Below, one piece after another: positions 44,701 to 54,182 of a stretch of DNA of 64,000 nucleotides. The position numbers and the translations under genes were made by a program. Position 1 is the stretch's first letter. Every line of letters starts with the position of its first letter. The notes beneath the pieces were generated by a model. It did no database searches. It was not told the origin of the DNA and saw nothing but the letters and a program-made list of their open reading frames with translations. The DNA is from CAZKWG01 sp964615375 (GTDB taxonomy: Bacteria; Myxococcota_A; UBA796; CAZKWG01): NCBI GenBank assembly GCA_964615375.1, contig CAZTOW010000033.1, positions 1 through 64,000 of the forward strand, in the 5' to 3' direction.

Positions 44701-45666
44701 TCATAGACCAACGCGATCACGTACGATCTTCATGGTCTCTCGGGCCACCGCCCGGGCTCGCAGGGCGCCCGCGTCGAGCACGCCGAACACCTGTTCGGGG
44801 TGCGCGAGCAGCTCCTGGTAGCGCTCCCGCGGAACCGTCAGTCGAGCGTCCATGAGCTCGAAGAGCTCCTGCTTGGCATGCCCGTAACCCAGCCCGCCGG
44901 CCCGGTAACGCCGCGCCAGATCCTCGCTCTGCTCCGGGGAGGCGAAGAGCTTGTGGAGGGCGAAGACGTTGCAGGTGTCGGGGTTCTTGGGCTCCTCGAG
45001 GGGCGTGCTGTCGGTCTGGATGCTCATCACCTTCTTGCGGAGCTGCTTCGACGGCAGGAAGATCTCGATGGCGTTGTCGTAGCTCTTGCTCATCTTGCGC
45101 CCGTCCAGGCCCGGGATCGTGGCGACCTCCGCGCGGATGAGCGGCTCGGGCATCGTGAACGTCTCGCCGTAGGCGTGGTTGAAGCGGCCCGCGATGTCGC
45201 GCGCGATCTCGACGTGCTGCTTCTGGTCCTTGCCCACGGGGACCACGTTGGACTGGAACATGAGGATGTCCGCCGCCATGAGCACCGGGTAGGTGTAGAC
45301 CCCGGCGTTGACCTCACGGTCCTTGGCCTCAGCGTCCTTGAACGCATGAGCCTTGTCCAGCATTCCCTTGCCCGTCGAGCAACCCAGGATCCAGCTCAGC
45401 TCGCAGATCTCGGGGACCTGGTGCTGGGCGAAGAAGACCGTGCGCTCCGGGTCCAGCCCGAGCGCCAGCCAGGTCGCGCCCACCTCCAGGATCTCCCGGC
45501 GCATCTTCTCGCGATCGAAGACCGTGGTGAGCGCGTGGTAGCTGGCGATGAAGTAGAAGCTCTCGTAGCTGCCCTGGAGCGCCAGCGCGGGCTCGATGGC
45601 CCCGAGCAGGTTGCCCAGATGGGGAGTCCCGGTGGGCTTGACGCCGGTGAGCGAGCGTCGCGCCAT
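44701..45666 (-). CDS. trpS: Tryptophanyl-tRNA synthetase
   Basis: A 321-residue class I synthetase that charges tRNA-Trp. The HIGH-like signature is TGTPHLGNLLGAI near residue 8, and GRKMSKSYDNAI is the KMSKS loop. YTYPVLMAADILMFQSNVVP and VGKDQKQHVEIARDIAGRFN fit the Trp-binding pocket. The ATG at 45666 begins the usual N-terminus; a further upstream ATG adds unrelated residues. It is housekeeping and lies upstream of the sigma gene on the same strand. No Trp-rich leader or T-box was seen. Confidence 0.93.
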   Translation of the reverse strand: MARRSLTGVKPTGTPHLGNLLGAIEPALALQGSYESFYFIASYHALTTVFDREKMRREILEVGATWLALGLDPERTVFFAQHQVPEICELSWILGCSTGKGMLDKAHAFKDAEAKDREVNAGVYTYPVLMAADILMFQSNVVPVGKDQKQHVEIARDIAGRFNHAYGETFTMPEPLIRAEVATIPGLDGRKMSKSYDNAIEIFLPSKQLRKKVMSIQTDSTPLEEPKNPDTCNVFALHKLFASPEQSEDLARRYRAGGLGYGHAKQELFELMDARLTVPRERYQELLAHPEQVFGVLDAGALRARAVARETMKIVRDRVGL

Positions 45667-45819
45667 GATGGCTCCTGGTTGGAGGGGGGAGTCCGAGAGG
45701 GGAGGACGAGCGCCGGAGAGCGCCACGCGCCCTCTCAGCGAGAGGCGGCTATCATGCACAGGATGCTACAATTTGCAAGCCCTTCGACGCATGGGGCCAC
45801 GCGCCCACGGAGTGAGACG

Positions 45820-47223
45820 ATGCGCTTCCTTCCCTTCCTGGCCCTCATCCTCGCCTGCAACGGAGACAAGCCCCCCGGAGGAGACACCCCCAGCGAGGGG
45901 GAAGGGGAGGGCGAGGGCGAAGGCGAGCCCGAGTGCTCCACGGACACCGACTGCGGCGACGGCCGCATCTGCGAAGGTGAGTCCTGCGAGGACGGCGACC
46001 GCAACAACGATATCGACGAGGCGGAGACCATCCTCTGGGACGCCGAGGCCAGCGGCACCATCAACCCGGTCGCCGACGTGGACTACTTCTCGTTCGAGGC
46101 CGAAGGCGGTGAATTCATCCGCATCAACTCGGCCCTCTCCGAGGAGGACCGCGAGACCGCCGACGAGCTCGGCTACGACACGGCGCTCACGCTGCGCGAC
46201 CCGAGCGGCAAGGTGGTGGCCAGCGTCAACGACTACCCCACCGGCGGGCGGGTCAACACCTACGACGCCGTGCTCTACGCCTACCTGGCCGACGCGGGCA
46301 CCTACACGATCCAGGTCGAGGATCTGGGCACCTTCGACGGCAGCAAGTCCCCGGAGGGCGATCCCGAGTACGGCTACACCATCTCGCTCTCGGAGACCGG
46401 CAGCCACACCCGAGAGACGGACGCCATCGACGATCCCAGCCTGGACGTGGACATCTCCGGCGCGAACACGCTCTACGCGGTGGGCGTGGTGCTGGACGAG
46501 GCGGGCGACTCCGACTGGGTGGAGGTCAACTTCCCCTACGGCGAGGCCGGGATCAACGTGCTCGGCGCCTACGATCTCGGCGGCAGCGACGCCTACCCCG
46601 AGGTGCGCCTGTGGAGCGACGACGACGAGCTGCTCACCGACAAGGTCGGGGTCGGCCCGGAGGGTGTGGCCTTCTACCCCTCGATGGAGGACGCCCGCTA
46701 CGTGCTCGAGCTGACCGACGCCTACGGCGGCGGGAGCGCGGAGAGCTGGTACTTCGTCTTCCTGCTCGCGCAGGAAGAGGGCGAGGCCTACGACGCCGAG
46801 GAGGAGCCGAACGACAGCCTGGACGCGCCCAACGAGCTCACGCAGTACACCGCCGAGGCCGACGCGGGCGACTACACCTACGCCCGCGCCCGGGGCGATC
46901 TGGCCGCCGAGGGCGACCAGGACTGGTACCTGCTGGAGGGCATGGCGGACGGCTACCTGATCGTCTGCCTGAGCTCGAGCCTCTACGGCAGCACCGTGGC
47001 GCCCACCGTCTCCGTCTACGACAGCGCCGGCGCCCTCCTGGACAGCCAGACCGGCGACCCCGACTCCGACGACGGCACGACCATCATCGACAACCTCTCC
47101 ATCGCCGAAGAGGACTACCTGCTCAGCGTCAGCGCGCCCTCGGGCGAGAGCGGGCTCTCGGCCTGGTACGCGATGATCGTCTACACCACGAGCTTCGAGA
47201 CGGACAGCTACTCCTGCCCTTGA
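45820..47223 (+). CDS. Lipoprotein with PPC-like domains
   Basis: A 467-residue secreted protein. LPFLALILAC gives Cys12 as lipid site. A GE-repeat linker of about ten residues follows, then a Cys-rich dicysteine motif (CSTDTDCGDGRICEGESC) like those on myxobacterial lipoproteins. Two or three beta-sandwich pre-peptidase C-terminal-like domains follow, with recurrent DVDYFSFEAEGG, DSDWVEVNFP and DQDWYLLEG motifs. It is acidic throughout. It is probably a surface protein that binds a ligand or anchors a partner. The ATG at 45820 places the lipobox correctly. It diverges from trpS with 153 bp between. Confidence 0.75.
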   Translation: MRFLPFLALILACNGDKPPGGDTPSEGEGEGEGEGEPECSTDTDCGDGRICEGESCEDGDRNNDIDEAETILWDAEASGTINPVADVDYFSFEAEGGEFIRINSALSEEDRETADELGYDTALTLRDPSGKVVASVNDYPTGGRVNTYDAVLYAYLADAGTYTIQVEDLGTFDGSKSPEGDPEYGYTISLSETGSHTRETDAIDDPSLDVDISGANTLYAVGVVLDEAGDSDWVEVNFPYGEAGINVLGAYDLGGSDAYPEVRLWSDDDELLTDKVGVGPEGVAFYPSMEDARYVLELTDAYGGGSAESWYFVFLLAQEEGEAYDAEEEPNDSLDAPNELTQYTAEADAGDYTYARARGDLAAEGDQDWYLLEGMADGYLIVCLSSSLYGSTVAPTVSVYDSAGALLDSQTGDPDSDDGTTIIDNLSIAEEDYLLSVSAPSGESGLSAWYAMIVYTTSFETDSYSCP

Positions 47224-47252
47224 GGCTCCGCCGCTGCCCTTGAGGCTCCGCC
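47214..47252. repeat. 19-bp tandem repeat spanning a stop codon
   Basis: CTGCCCTTGAGGCTCCGCC occurs at 47214-47232 and at 47234-47252, a period of 20 bp. The first copy includes the TGA of the lipoprotein gene. This duplication of a gene end mirrors the one at 38095. Confidence 0.85.
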
Positions 47253-47255
47253 TCG

Positions 47256-48119
47256 TCACTCGACGTGGTACTTCAGCTCCATCTTCTGGCCTTTGCGCGT
47301 GATCTTCACGCGCACGACCTCCTTCTTGCGCACCTTGCGCCAGGCGGAGAAGGCCTGGACGATGCTCTTCACCTCCTTGCCGTTGAAGGAGAGGATGATG
47401 TCGCCGTTCTCCAGGCCCACCTGGTCCAGCAGGGTCCCGCAGCGGATCCGCTTGACGGTGAACCCGATGACCTTCCCGCTCTCGTTCTTCGCCCAGTCCA
47501 CGTAGGCCAGCTTCGCCGCCCGGTCCAGGTCGTTGGCGTACTCCATGATGACGTCGCGGGGCACCGACCACTCGTTGGGGCCGATGGAGAGCACCCCGGG
47601 GGTGGGCTCGGCGCACTTCTGCTTCTTGCTGCCCTTGCCCCCGCCCTTCTTCGAGGCCCCGCGCTCCGCCGCCAGGCGCTCGGCCCGCGCCGCGCGGACC
47701 AGCGCCGCCGCGTCGGCCTTCCCGCGCTTCAGCGCGTCGGCGCGCTCGGGCACGTCGGCCACCAGGCCCGCCTCGGGCGCCTCGTCCGCCTTCTCCTCCT
47801 CCACCGGCTGCTTGGGCGTCTCTTTCTTGGGCGTCGGCGTCACCGGCGCCTGCACCACCGGCTGGACCGTGGCGTCCTTCACCTCGCCAGGGTCGGGGTC
47901 CTGGGGCGCGGGCCCCGGGGTGTCGCGCAGGAAGGCGTCGTCCAGCAGGCCCTCGTCCGCGGCCAGCCCGACCTCGCGCTCCGGGGCCTTCTCGATGATG
48001 AGCTCCTCGACGTCGGGGAGGAGCGCGCTGAACAGCAGGACGACCAGCGGGACGGCGTAGCCAGCCAGCGCCAGCAGGAAGGCGATGGAGAAGTAGAACG
48101 CTTCCCGGATGATCCGCAT
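47256..48119 (-). CDS. Membrane-anchored PDZ protein (GspC-like)
   Basis: A 287-residue protein. One N-terminal transmembrane helix lies near residues 10-35. A Pro/Glu/Lys-rich linker of about 120 residues follows. Residues 170-287 include a Cys-containing region and a PDZ domain (GTLLDQVGLENGDIILSFNG). This arrangement matches the inner-membrane subunit GspC of type II secretion systems, which contacts the outer-membrane secretin. No gsp genes are adjacent, so a stand-alone function is equally possible. It lies 80 bp downstream of metG on the same strand. Confidence 0.65.
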   Translation of the reverse strand: MRIIREAFYFSIAFLLALAGYAVPLVVLLFSALLPDVEELIIEKAPEREVGLAADEGLLDDAFLRDTPGPAPQDPDPGEVKDATVQPVVQAPVTPTPKKETPKQPVEEEKADEAPEAGLVADVPERADALKRGKADAAALVRAARAERLAAERGASKKGGGKGSKKQKCAEPTPGVLSIGPNEWSVPRDVIMEYANDLDRAAKLAYVDWAKNESGKVIGFTVKRIRCGTLLDQVGLENGDIILSFNGKEVKSIVQAFSAWRKVRKKEVVRVKITRKGQKMELKYHVE

Positions 48120-48199
48120 CGCTCCCTTTCGCCGGCCCGGCGCGGCCTCACCCTTCGACGCGCGAGCGCGCCGGAGATTCGACGCGCCCGTGAGATCGC

Positions 48200-50245
48200 C
48201 TACCGGACGATGGTACCAGGAGAAACGGGCTCTGTGATGGTCGCCATGCCTTTCACCTCGCCCCCGCCCGCCGCGAGCAGCATGCCCTGGCTCAGGACCC
48301 CGCGGAGCTTGACCGGCTTGAGGTTCACGACCACCACCACGTTCAGGCCCACGAGATCGTCCGGCGCGTAGCGAGAGGCGATCCCGGCGCAGATCGTCCG
48401 CGGCTCGGCCTCGCCCACGTCCACCTTCAGCACCAGGAGCCGGTCGGCCGAGGGGTGCTTCTCGGCGGAGACGACCCGGCCCGTGCGGAGCTGGATCTTC
48501 TGAAAGTCCTCGATCCCGATGAGCTCCATCGGCGGGGTCTCGGGGGCGGCGGCGGGGCTCTGGGCGGTCTCGGACATGGCGGGGCTTCCTCCAGCGGGGT
48601 TCGGGGATGTCTTGGGGGCCTTGGGCGCCTTGGGCGCCTTGCCGGCCTCCACCTTGGACGGCCCGGTGGTGGCGGCCTGCACGCCGGCGGCGTCCAGGGC
48701 CTCCTGGATGGCGGCGGGGAGCTCCAGCAGGCGGGGGAAGAGGGGCTCGCCCAGCGTGATGGCCGCGCCCTCCACGAGGCCGTCGAGCGCGCCGAGCGCG
48801 TCCACGCCAGTCCCCTCGACCCCCAGCTTGCGCAGGAGCTCCTCGGCCTTGGTCGGGCAGAAGGGAGCGAGGTGCAGGGCCGCCACCCGGCAGATCTCCA
48901 GGCAGCGCCGCATCACGCCGGCGAGGCGCTCGCTCCGGCCCTCGCGGTTCAGGCGCCAGGGCTCCTCGGTGTCGATGTACTTGTTGCCGGCGCGCACCAG
49001 CTCCCAGAGCGCCTCCAGCGCGCGGGAGAACTGAAGGCTCTCCAGCTCCTCGCGGAAGCGGCGGGCCACGTCCGCGCAGAGCGCGTCCAGCGCGCGATCC
49101 CCGTCCGTGGGCGCGCCCAGGGCCGGCACGCGGGCCTGGAGCCAGCGCTCGGTCATGGAGAGCGCCCGGTGCGCCAGGTTGCCGAGGTCGTTGGCCAGAT
49201 CGGCGTTGTACCGCACCAGGAAGGCGTTGTGCGCGAAGTCCCCGTCGGCGCCGAAGGGCAGCTCGCGCAGCAGGAAGTAGCGCACGGCGTCGGGGCCGTA
49301 GGCGTCCACCAGGCGGTGCGGATCCACTACGTTGCCGAGCGATTTGCTCATCTTCTGGCCCTCGACCGTCCACCAGCCGTGGGCGTAGAGGCAGCGCGCG
49401 GGCTCGAGGCCGAGCGCGAAGAGCATCGTGGACCAGTAGACCGCGTGCGTGGTCAGGATGTCCTTGCCCACGAGGTGGAAGTCCGCCGGCCAGTGCTCGG
49501 CGAAGCGCTCCTCGTCGGAGAGGTAGCCCACGGCCGAGATGTAGTTCGTGAGCGCGTCGAACCAGACGTAGGTCACGTAGTCCGGCGCCCAGGGGATGGG
49601 GACCCCCCAGCTCATGCGGGCGACCGGGCGGCTGATGCACAGATCGCCGACCTCCTTGCGCAGGTAGCCCAGCACCTCGTTGCGACGGCGCTCCGGCCTC
49701 AGGAAGTCCGGGTGCTCGTCGATCCAGGCGCGGAGCTGGTCGGCGTAGCGGCCCATGCGGAAGAACCAGTTGGTCTCCTTGACCCACTCCACGGGCAGGC
49801 CGCTCTCCGGGCACTTGCCGTCGATGAGGTCCTTCTCCGTCCAGAAGCGCTCGGCGGCCGTGGAGTACCAGCCCTCGTAGTCGGCGGCGTAGATGTCGCC
49901 CTGGTCGTAGAGGCGCTGGAGGACGGCCTGCACGACGCGGGTGTGCCGCGGCTGGGTGGTGCGGATGAAGTCGTCGTGCGTGATCAGCAGGCGCTCCCAC
50001 AGGCGCTGGAAGTCCGGCGCGAGCGCGTCGGTGTGCTCCTGGGGGGTGCGACCCAGCCGCGCGGCGGCCTCCATCACCTTCTGGCCGTGCTCGTCCGTGC
50101 CCGTGAGGAAGGTCACCGGGCGGCCGTTCTGCCGGTGCCAGCGCGAGATCACGTCGGCGGCGACCGTCGTGTAGGCGTGGCCCAGGTGCGGTCGATCGTT
50201 GACGTAGTAGATGGGGGTCGTGACGTAGAAGCGTCTCTCGGACAC
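48200..50245 (-). CDS. metG: Methionyl-tRNA synthetase with C-terminal tRNA-binding domain
   Basis: A 681-residue class I synthetase from GTG at 50245, with GGAG before it. PIYYVNDRPHLGHAYTTV is the HIGH region and GQKMSKSLGNVVDP the KMSKS loop. The zinc-binding knuckle region keeps only one clear Cys (GKCPESGLPVEW), which indicates the zinc-less type. After an Ala-Lys-Pro linker (residues about 535-560) the last 110 residues are the EMAP/Trbp111 tRNA-binding fold (KIQLRTGRVVSAEKHPSADR). It is an essential housekeeping enzyme. Confidence 0.95.
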   Translation of the reverse strand: MSERRFYVTTPIYYVNDRPHLGHAYTTVAADVISRWHRQNGRPVTFLTGTDEHGQKVMEAAARLGRTPQEHTDALAPDFQRLWERLLITHDDFIRTTQPRHTRVVQAVLQRLYDQGDIYAADYEGWYSTAAERFWTEKDLIDGKCPESGLPVEWVKETNWFFRMGRYADQLRAWIDEHPDFLRPERRRNEVLGYLRKEVGDLCISRPVARMSWGVPIPWAPDYVTYVWFDALTNYISAVGYLSDEERFAEHWPADFHLVGKDILTTHAVYWSTMLFALGLEPARCLYAHGWWTVEGQKMSKSLGNVVDPHRLVDAYGPDAVRYFLLRELPFGADGDFAHNAFLVRYNADLANDLGNLAHRALSMTERWLQARVPALGAPTDGDRALDALCADVARRFREELESLQFSRALEALWELVRAGNKYIDTEEPWRLNREGRSERLAGVMRRCLEICRVAALHLAPFCPTKAEELLRKLGVEGTGVDALGALDGLVEGAAITLGEPLFPRLLELPAAIQEALDAAGVQAATTGPSKVEAGKAPKAPKAPKTSPNPAGGSPAMSETAQSPAAAPETPPMELIGIEDFQKIQLRTGRVVSAEKHPSADRLLVLKVDVGEAEPRTICAGIASRYAPDDLVGLNVVVVVNLKPVKLRGVLSQGMLLAAGGGEVKGMATITEPVSPGTIVR

Positions 50246-50368
50246 AGGAGCTCCCGGCGAGCCTGGGTCGGCGCGCTGGCACTCTCGCTATACGCCCCTC
50301 CCCTTCCGGGCAAGCCCCCGCCCCTGCGCAAGCTTGTGCCGCGCACCGGGACGCGATAGCCCTCGCCG

Positions 50369-51253
50369 ATGGTTCGAGCCCTCGGCTACTCGTTGGACGA
50401 CTTCGACCCGGCGGATCCCGGACGGCTCTGCCGTGGGCGGGAGCGCTGGATCGACCCGCTCCCCCCTGAGGACCCGCGGGCCGAGGCGGCCCCCCGCCTG
50501 CACCGGCTGGTGGTGAGCGGCGCCTCGTTCTCCGACGAATCCGCCGCCGACGCCCAGCGCGGCCTGCGCTTCTCGGGGTTGAACGCCGGAGAGGTCATCT
50601 CCGCCGTCTTCCCGGGTCGGGTGGTCGTGGCCCTGGCGGAGGACGCGAACCCGCGCAGCACCCCGCCCGGCGCCACGGACGAGGAGGTCTACGCCCTGAC
50701 CCGCCCCAGCGGCCCGCTGCGCCTGTGGCGCGCCCGCTGGCGGCTGCCCTGCCCGGACGCCGCGACCATGGAGAGCGCGGTGGAGGCGGGCGCCGACGTG
50801 CTGGTCATCCTGGGTCAGCGCGGCGGTCGCAGCGCGGCCCGCGCCGCCCCCGAGCCCCTGCCCGAGGGGCTGGAGGAGTCGCTCTTCCTGCTGGTCGGCT
50901 TCCGCCAGGACAGCGTGCCCGCGCGTCGCTTCCAGTCCTCGGCCCTGCCCACCGTGCTGGAGCAGGCCCACGCCATCGTGCTCATCCACCAGGACAAGCA
51001 CGGCTACAGCCTCGGCGCGTACACGCGCGAGCGCCTGAACCCGCGGGAGCCCCTGGAGCGCCTCGCCCGCGCCCGCGGCGCGCTCCCCGTGCCCTTCGCC
51101 ATCCCGCCCATGCTGGCCCGCTGGGATCGCGCCCTGTGGGAGCTGCGCCAGGGCTGGGATGACCGCGTCCTGGGCGAATTCCCCGTCCCGCCGGCCCAGG
51201 AGCCGAGCCGCCGCGCCCGCTGGGCCGGGCGGCGAGGGCGCGGAGAGGAATGA
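50369..51253 (+). CDS. Unknown protein coupled to the next gene
   Basis: A 294-residue soluble protein without recognised domain. It has an acidic start, a central Ala/Glu-rich part and an Arg-rich, Pro-rich end. GASFSDESAADAQRGLRF and LVILGQRGGRSA are the most patterned stretches. No signal peptide is present. The ATG is well placed after metG's divergent start. Its stop overlaps the ATG of the next gene (ATGA), so the two are likely in one operon. GC-rich codon use supports a real gene. Confidence 0.7.
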   Translation: MVRALGYSLDDFDPADPGRLCRGRERWIDPLPPEDPRAEAAPRLHRLVVSGASFSDESAADAQRGLRFSGLNAGEVISAVFPGRVVVALAEDANPRSTPPGATDEEVYALTRPSGPLRLWRARWRLPCPDAATMESAVEAGADVLVILGQRGGRSAARAAPEPLPEGLEESLFLLVGFRQDSVPARRFQSSALPTVLEQAHAIVLIHQDKHGYSLGAYTRERLNPREPLERLARARGALPVPFAIPPMLARWDRALWELRQGWDDRVLGEFPVPPAQEPSRRARWAGRRGRGEE

Positions 51254-52053
51254 GCCTCGCCCTCTGGCTGCTGGCGCTCTGGTGCGCCGTGGTCCGGGCC
51301 GAGGACGATGTCTGGCTCACCCCCTCCGGGGCCGGCGGGCTCGTGTGGGGAACATCCGAGCAGCCCCTGGACGCCGTCCCGCGCGGGCGGGACCTCTACC
51401 TCCCCGACGCGGGCTTCATCGGGCTGACCACCAAGGACAAGCCGGATGATCTCGAGGTCCCCGCCCCGCCCGGCGAGCGGCGCTTCCTGCGCTACGTGGG
51501 CGGTCAGCTGGTGGACGCCTGGCAGCTGAGCCCGCGCCCCATCCCCATCATCGAGTTCTCTCGCGTGGGCGACGTGGAGTTCACCGGCCCGGTGCTGGGC
51601 CCGGCCACGGGCAAGGGCGAAGAGGGCTGGATGGCCGTGGGCGACGCCACGAGCTGGCGCATCCGCGACCGCACGGTGCTGCACTGGAAGGATCGCGCCT
51701 CCAGCGTGGAGATCCTCGTCAGCCGCGCCAGCCCCTCCTCCGGCTACGGTGTGCGCCGCGAGGTGGCCCTGACCCCGGGCATCCCCAGCAAGGTCAAGGT
51801 CCAGCTCAAGGGCGACATGAACCGCTGGGTCAAGCCCCGGATGGCCGAGATCTCGGGCTGCTTCGACAACTCGCCGAAGCCGGTGGAGGCCGTGGTCTGG
51901 GTGCGCTGGGACGCCCGCGGCCAGCTCTCGCGCGTGCGGGCCACCGCCGACCAGACCGCCGCCGAGCTCACCCCCTGCGTGGCCGGCGCCATCGCCGATC
52001 TGACGGCCCTGCCCAGCCAGGAGGGCAGCTTCAGCCTCCTGAGGCTCCGCTAG
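51250..52053 (+). CDS. Secreted protein of unknown function
   Basis: A 267-residue protein with a short N-terminal signal (LALWLLALWCAVVRAED) that would be cleaved after VRA. The C-terminal part (PKPVEAVVWVRWDARGQLSR, then TPCVAGAIADLTALP) resembles the AgmX/TonB-like C-terminal beta module in myxobacterial lipoproteins. A match is not certain. The two Cys in that region, in SGCFDNS and TPCVAG, may pair. It overlaps the previous gene by ATGA and runs into the convergent LolA-like gene by 23 bp. Confidence 0.65.
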   Translation: MSLALWLLALWCAVVRAEDDVWLTPSGAGGLVWGTSEQPLDAVPRGRDLYLPDAGFIGLTTKDKPDDLEVPAPPGERRFLRYVGGQLVDAWQLSPRPIPIIEFSRVGDVEFTGPVLGPATGKGEEGWMAVGDATSWRIRDRTVLHWKDRASSVEILVSRASPSSGYGVRREVALTPGIPSKVKVQLKGDMNRWVKPRMAEISGCFDNSPKPVEAVVWVRWDARGQLSRVRATADQTAAELTPCVAGAIADLTALPSQEGSFSLLRLR

Positions 52054-52828
52054 CCGGGGCCTCGCTCGGGGCGATCAGGGCGCGGACCTCGTCGGGCATG
52101 GGCGGAACGACCAGATCGGGCGGATCGAAGGTGACGCTCTGCCAGACGATCTCGGTGGACATCAGGGCGTTGACCACCCGCATCCGGTGGGCGATCCACA
52201 TCCCGTCGATCTCCCGATAGTCGTCGTTCAGGGTCGTGATCTGGATATTGCCCATGGCGGTCTCGGCCAGCATGCGCGAGCCCACCCAGTCCCCGGTCCC
52301 CACGTCGAAGTAGCCCAGCTCCTCCTTGCCCTCCTTCGGGACCATGGACAGCACCCAGACCTTGCGGCCCTCCAGGTCCATCCTGCCCCTGGTCTCGATG
52401 CGCTCGAAGTGCTGGTGCAGGTTCAACAGGTAGTAGGGGTCGGCGCTGCGGAGCGCCTGGGCGCGCTCCACCCCCTCCTTGATCCGCGGCCCGGAGAGCG
52501 GATCCCGGGCCCAGGCCACCCCGTTGCTCACCCCCTCCTCCATGAGGCCCACGCCGGGCAGGTCCACCACGGAGTAGAGCTCGCCCGGGGCCTGCTGCAC
52601 CATGCGCATCGTGGCGACGATGCCCTGGGCGGCCATGCGCATCTCCCCCTCCAGGCGCACGGAGCTGTGGGAGCGGATCGCGTCCTCCCCGCCGGAGCGG
52701 GCGATAGCGCGGGCGATCACCTCGTCGGCCTCGGGCATGGACCGCGTGACCACCGGCTCGGTGGAGCCCGTCTTGGGGGCGCAGGCGGGGGCCAGCAGCA
52801 GGGCGAAGCTCAACAGCAGCGATCTCAT
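52031..52828 (-). CDS. LolA-like outer-membrane lipoprotein
   Basis: A 265-residue predicted lipoprotein (LLLAPAC, Cys16). The body has the half-barrel pattern of LolA/LppX/DUF4292-type proteins: an initial helix (VIARAIARSGGEDAIRSHSS), then strands such as VRLEGEMRM and VATMRMVQQAPGELYSVVDL. Such domains bind hydrophobic ligands such as lipids. The ATG overlaps the S41 protease stop as ATGA, so both are made together. This family often accompanies M16 or S41 peptidases in Myxococcota; its exact task is unknown. Confidence 0.65.
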   Translation of the reverse strand: MRSLLLSFALLLAPACAPKTGSTEPVVTRSMPEADEVIARAIARSGGEDAIRSHSSVRLEGEMRMAAQGIVATMRMVQQAPGELYSVVDLPGVGLMEEGVSNGVAWARDPLSGPRIKEGVERAQALRSADPYYLLNLHQHFERIETRGRMDLEGRKVWVLSMVPKEGKEELGYFDVGTGDWVGSRMLAETAMGNIQITTLNDDYREIDGMWIAHRMRVVNALMSTEIVWQSVTFDPPDLVVPPMPDEVRALIAPSEAPASGASGG

Positions 52829-54171
52829 GGCTTCTCTCCTTCCTCTCCAGCGGCGCGCAGGATCCAGGCCCGGGCCGCGTCCAGGGCCGGGTCGCGCCCG
52901 GCCAGCAGCGCCTCTCGGGTGAGCGGCGTCAGCTCATCCGGGTGAACCCCCTCGCGCTCCGGCCTCGTCCCGTCGGAGGCGGTGTAGTCCCCGGTGACGA
53001 ACTGCATGAGGTCCCCGTTGGGCAGGCGCTCCCAGGTGGACGGCAGGGCCATCCCCGCGCTGGTCTCACCGAAGATCCGCGCGCGACCCAGCTTCTGGAG
53101 CCCCACCGCCATGATCTCGGAGGTGCTGGCGCTCAGCCCGTCCACCAGCACCGCCAGCGGGCCCGTGAACAGCGCGGCGCGCGGGTTGACCAGCAGGTTC
53201 CAGGTCGCCTCGCGGAAGCGCAGCACGCCCAGGCTCTGGCCGCGCTGCCCGATGAAGTGGCCCGCCATGCCCATCGCCATGGGCGCCACCCCGCCCGGGT
53301 TCCCCCGCAGGTCCAGGACCACGCCGCGCACGCCCGCCGCGATGAGCGTCTCCATCGCACCCGTGAAGCGCTCGGGGACCGGCTCCATGAACACGTCGAA
53401 GCGGATGAGCCCGATCTTGTCCGGGAGCGTCTCGCTGTGGAAGTGGACCGGGGTGGCGGGCAGGCTGCCCAGCGCGATCCAGGGGGCGTCCCCGCGGGTC
53501 CGCTTCAGCTCGAGCGCGCGCACCTGGCCGTCGCCCCCCTCCACCTCGACCCGGGCCACGCTCCCGGCGACCCCGCCCATGCGGGCCAGCAGGATGGCCC
53601 GCGCGGTGCGCTGGGCCTCCGCGCCGCTGAGCTCGGAGAGCACGGCCTCCACCGTGAGCCCGTCCACCGACCGCACCAGCTCGCCCGTGCGCAGGCCGCC
53701 CTGCTCGGCCGGTCCGCCCGCGTCCACGCGGGAGATCACCGCCTCCCCCTCGATCACCCGCAGGTCCAGCCCCAGCTCCCCCATGCCCCCGAAGCTCAGC
53801 GGGGCCCCCGCGTCCAGGGGCGAGCTCCCCCCCGCGTCCTGGGCCGGCTCCCTCCGCTCCAGCCCGGGGCGGGACGGGGCCAGCCCGCCGGGGATCACGG
53901 CGAAGTGCGAGTCGCCCAGCCGCGCGAACATCTCCTCCAGGATCGGGCGCAGCTCCGAGGCGTCGCGGGCGCGGGCCGCCTGGAGCTCCAGCTCCTCGCG
54001 GAGCGCCAGCCAGTCGAGCCCGTGGAAGTCCGGGTAGGGGTAGGTGTCGCGGATGCGGGTCCAGGCGTAGAGGAAGCTCTCGCGCTGGAGCCCGCGCGCG
54101 CCGTGGTGCGCGCAGGCCAGACCGAGGGCGAGCACACCCAGAGAGAGCCACCGCCACCCGAGCCCGCGCAT
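52825..54171 (-). CDS. S41-family C-terminal-processing-like protease, lipoprotein
   Basis: A 448-residue protein from ATG at 54171; a GTG two codons earlier is possible. The lipobox is LALGLAC. A PDZ-like domain (residues about 125-240) includes GLRTGELVRSVDGLTV. The S41 catalytic core follows: VVLDLRGNPGGVAPMAMG and VLVDGLSASTSEIMAVG with the nucleophilic Ser, and later GRARIFGETSAGMALPS. A Lys partner appears less obvious than in CtpA; tricorn-like members use a different triad. It should act in the periplasm. The gene is the first of a two-gene operon with the LolA-like gene. Confidence 0.82.
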   Translation of the reverse strand: MRGLGWRWLSLGVLALGLACAHHGARGLQRESFLYAWTRIRDTYPYPDFHGLDWLALREELELQAARARDASELRPILEEMFARLGDSHFAVIPGGLAPSRPGLERREPAQDAGGSSPLDAGAPLSFGGMGELGLDLRVIEGEAVISRVDAGGPAEQGGLRTGELVRSVDGLTVEAVLSELSGAEAQRTARAILLARMGGVAGSVARVEVEGGDGQVRALELKRTRGDAPWIALGSLPATPVHFHSETLPDKIGLIRFDVFMEPVPERFTGAMETLIAAGVRGVVLDLRGNPGGVAPMAMGMAGHFIGQRGQSLGVLRFREATWNLLVNPRAALFTGPLAVLVDGLSASTSEIMAVGLQKLGRARIFGETSAGMALPSTWERLPNGDLMQFVTGDYTASDGTRPEREGVHPDELTPLTREALLAGRDPALDAARAWILRAAGEEGEKP

Positions 54172-54182
54172 CCGCACCCCCG

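Noticed and set aside
45767..45778. TACAAT next to TTGCAA in the trpS/lipoprotein gap as a promoter
   Set aside because: Neither orientation provides a partner hexamer at 16-18 bp with more than a random match.
50373..50388. GGTTCGAGCC resembling a tRNA T-loop
   Set aside because: It is inside the start of a good coding frame; no acceptor stem, anticodon arm or D-arm could be built around it.
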